From Wocania arenilitoris (GTDB lineage: Bacteria > Bacteroidota > Bacteroidia > Flavobacteriales > Flavobacteriaceae): a DNA stretch of 64,000 nucleotides. This document shows, piece by piece, positions 62,294-64,000 of the stretch; position 1 is the stretch's first letter; the number at the start of each line of letters is the position of its first letter. Made by a program: the position numbers and the translations under genes. Location of the stretch: positions 62,001-126,000 of the forward strand of contig NZ_JAKKDU010000009.1 of assembly GCF_021728535.1 (NCBI RefSeq), read 5' to 3'. A model generated the notes under the pieces. It saw nothing but the letters and a program-made list of their open reading frames with translations, was not told where the DNA came from and did no database searches.

Positions 62294-64000
62294 ATGAAAA
62301 CGAAATTAAGTATTGCCCTTTCTGTAGTTATTATAGCCATTTTAGCATTTTTTGTATTCACTAATTCTAATAATAAAAAATTAGAAAAGCCTCCTAAATT
62401 AGTTGTTAGTAAAATTATGTGTACACCAGCAACCTTTTTGCTTGAAGACATTGATACAACAAAGCAAATATCTCCTCTTTTTGAAAACTTAGGCAGTTTA
62501 ACTTATAAAATTAGTACAGATAATGAAAAAGCACAACAATTTTTTAATCAAGGGTTACGATTAACTTATGCATTTAATCATGCTGAAGCACATCGTTCTT
62601 TTTTAGAAGCTTCAAGATTAGACCCAAATGCTGCTATGGCTTATTGGGGTCAAGCATACGCTCTTGGCCCAAATATAAATGACCCATTACCTGACGATCA
62701 AAGAAAAGAGAAATACAATGAAGCTATTGCCAAGGCAAAAAAACATATTTCTAAGGCTACACTAAAAGAGCAAGCATTAATAAATGCACTGACTTACAGA
62801 TATTCAACCAATCTATCAAAAGGGACTGACACACTAAATTTAGATTATATGCATAGTATGGAAAAAGTAGTAAAAAAATTTCCAGATGATGCTAATATTC
62901 AAACGCTTTATGCGGCTTCAGTTATGAATACGACACCATGGAATTACTGGGATGAAGATGGAAATCCAGAACCAAATATTAAGGAAGCCAAAGCAGCACT
63001 TGAAAAAGCTATGAAAATAGATCCTAATAATCCGGGAGCACATCATTACTACATTCATATGGTAGAACTTCCTAAACCAGATTTAGGAGTCCCTTCGGCA
63101 GATAAACTTGGTGAGTTAATGCCTGCTGCTGGTCATTTAGTACACATGCCATCTCATATCTATATTAGAGTTGGCAGATATAAAGATGCCGTAACAGCAA
63201 ACCAAAAAGCCATTTTAGCCGATGAAGATTATATTTCACAGTGCTATGCACAAGGTATGTATCCATTAGGTTATTATCCACATAACATTCATTTCTTATG
63301 GTCTGCTTCAAGCTTACTTGGTGCTAGTGATATAGCTATTGATGCAGCAAAAAAAACTGCTGAAAAAGTTCCTGTTGGTGAAATGGAAGAACTTCATTTT
63401 TTACAAAATTTTGCAGCAACGCCACTTTTAGCTTATACGCGTTTCGGAAAATGGAATGATATTTTAACATACCCTAAACCAAATGATAGTATAAAGCATT
63501 TAAAACTCATTTGGCATTATTCCAGAGGCATTGCTTTTATCAAAAAAAATAATCTAAAAGAAGCTGACGAAGAATTAGAAGCTATCAAAAGTTACGTTAA
63601 AGACACCGATATGGAAACTATTATGGCAACTGGATTTGACTCTGGGACAACGATTGCAGAATTAGCTTACGAAATAGTTTCTGGTGAAATAGCTGCCGCA
63701 AAAGGCGATCTTAACTCAGCAATTAATCATCTTAAAAAAGCCGTTAAAATTGAAGATGACTTAACATACAACGAACCTTCTGCGTGGCATATCCCGCCAA
63801 GGCAAAACCTGGGAGCTCTTTTAATGAAAGCTAATAAGTATGAAAGTGCTGAAAATGTTTACAGAGAAGATTTAAAAGTACTTAGGCAAAACGGATGGTC
63901 TTTAATTGGGCTTTATAATGCTTTAAAAGCTCAAAATAGACTTGATGAAGCAGCTAAAATAAAACAGGAGTTTGATATGGCTTGGAAAGATGCCGACATT
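62294..64000 (+). CDS. TPR-repeat protein (3' end beyond window)
   Basis: The frame opens at 62294 and stays open for 569 codons to the window edge. It starts with a hydrophobic anchor or signal (MKTKLSIALSVVIIAILAFF). Tetratricopeptide-type repeats follow: NQGLRLTYAFNHAEAHRSFL, LDPNAAMAYWGQAYALGPN, EAKAALEKAMKIDPNNPGAH, GDLNSAINHLKKAVKIEDD. The block HLVHMPSHIYIRVGRYKDAV recalls a known bacterial TPR protein type of unknown role. A periplasmic location is likely. The promoter is unclear; a TATATTTACG motif lies near 62173. Confidence 0.8.
   Translation, partial: MKTKLSIALSVVIIAILAFFVFTNSNNKKLEKPPKLVVSKIMCTPATFLLEDIDTTKQISPLFENLGSLTYKISTDNEKAQQFFNQGLRLTYAFNHAEAHRSFLEASRLDPNAAMAYWGQAYALGPNINDPLPDDQRKEKYNEAIAKAKKHISKATLKEQALINALTYRYSTNLSKGTDTLNLDYMHSMEKVVKKFPDDANIQTLYAASVMNTTPWNYWDEDGNPEPNIKEAKAALEKAMKIDPNNPGAHHYYIHMVELPKPDLGVPSADKLGELMPAAGHLVHMPSHIYIRVGRYKDAVTANQKAILADEDYISQCYAQGMYPLGYYPHNIHFLWSASSLLGASDIAIDAAKKTAEKVPVGEMEELHFLQNFAATPLLAYTRFGKWNDILTYPKPNDSIKHLKLIWHYSRGIAFIKKNNLKEADEELEAIKSYVKDTDMETIMATGFDSGTTIAELAYEIVSGEIAAAKGDLNSAINHLKKAVKIEDDLTYNEPSAWHIPPRQNLGALLMKANKYESAENVYREDLKVLRQNGWSLIGLYNALKAQNRLDEAAKIKQEFDMAWKDADI

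Overview
The window looks like chromosome from a marine-type member of the Flavobacteriaceae (Bacteroidetes). The DNA is AT-rich. Genes lack clear Shine-Dalgarno sequences, and many are preceded by the Bacteroidetes -7 motif TAnnTTTG. The gene families are typical of the group: SusC/SusD, FecR/ECF sigma, DUF4293, DUF3810, DUF4252, short-form ProS, and a Rho with a long disordered insertion. No integrase, transposase, phage module or CRISPR array was seen, so most of it reads as core chromosome with a few accessory insertions.

Layout. 1-8.8 kb: a minus-strand run (DUF1599, DoxX/MauE protein, TlpA-like thioredoxin, tpiA cut by the window edge), then folP, a lipoprotein and the c-di-AMP synthase cdaA, a broken DUF3667 gene, an ABC exporter and truA. 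9-23.3 kb: a BACON-domain lipoprotein, YfcE-type phosphoesterase, DUF4293, rho, a beta-barrel protein, rpsT and tRNA-Glu, proS, a Trp/Asn/Gly-repeat lipoprotein, an OmpP1/FadL porin, folE, a four-helix-bundle gene, cysS and yidD. 23.3-36.7 kb: a co-directional locus on the minus strand, read in the order ECF sigma, FecR anti-sigma, SusC, SusD, FG-GAP/UnbV lipoprotein, DUF5107-TPR protein. It resembles a self-regulated nutrient-uptake locus but has no recognisable glycoside hydrolase. 36.8-44.3 kb: pepD, DUF3810, a stub gene, an rRNA/tRNA methyltransferase, an M48 protease, a lone GH29 fucosidase, and 0.8 kb of repeat-rich spacer. 44.3-52.9 kb: a DEAD-box helicase with a structured leader, a CarboxypepD_reg-like protein, a decayed VOC gene, trmH, a sirtuin, a glycosyltransferase, a haem-binding protein, a HEAT-like protein, purB and a small membrane protein. 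53-58.6 kb: an ECF sigma operon with a probable small anti-sigma and two DUF4252 proteins, then two tandem S41 protease lipoproteins. 58.5-62.1 kb: a cobalamin neighbourhood with a DUF71/COG2102 PP-loop protein, a BtuB-like receptor behind a cobalamin riboswitch, and a DUF6580 membrane protein. The window ends inside a TPR protein gene.

Points of note are the uptake/signalling locus at 23-37 kb, the B12 neighbourhood, two clear pseudogenes (DUF3667 and VOC), several families of short palindromic intergenic repeats (one of which creates a false start codon), a sirtuin that has lost most of its zinc cysteines, and a selected 13-residue tandem repeat in the putative anti-sigma factor. All functional calls come from reading the sequence; no database search was run.
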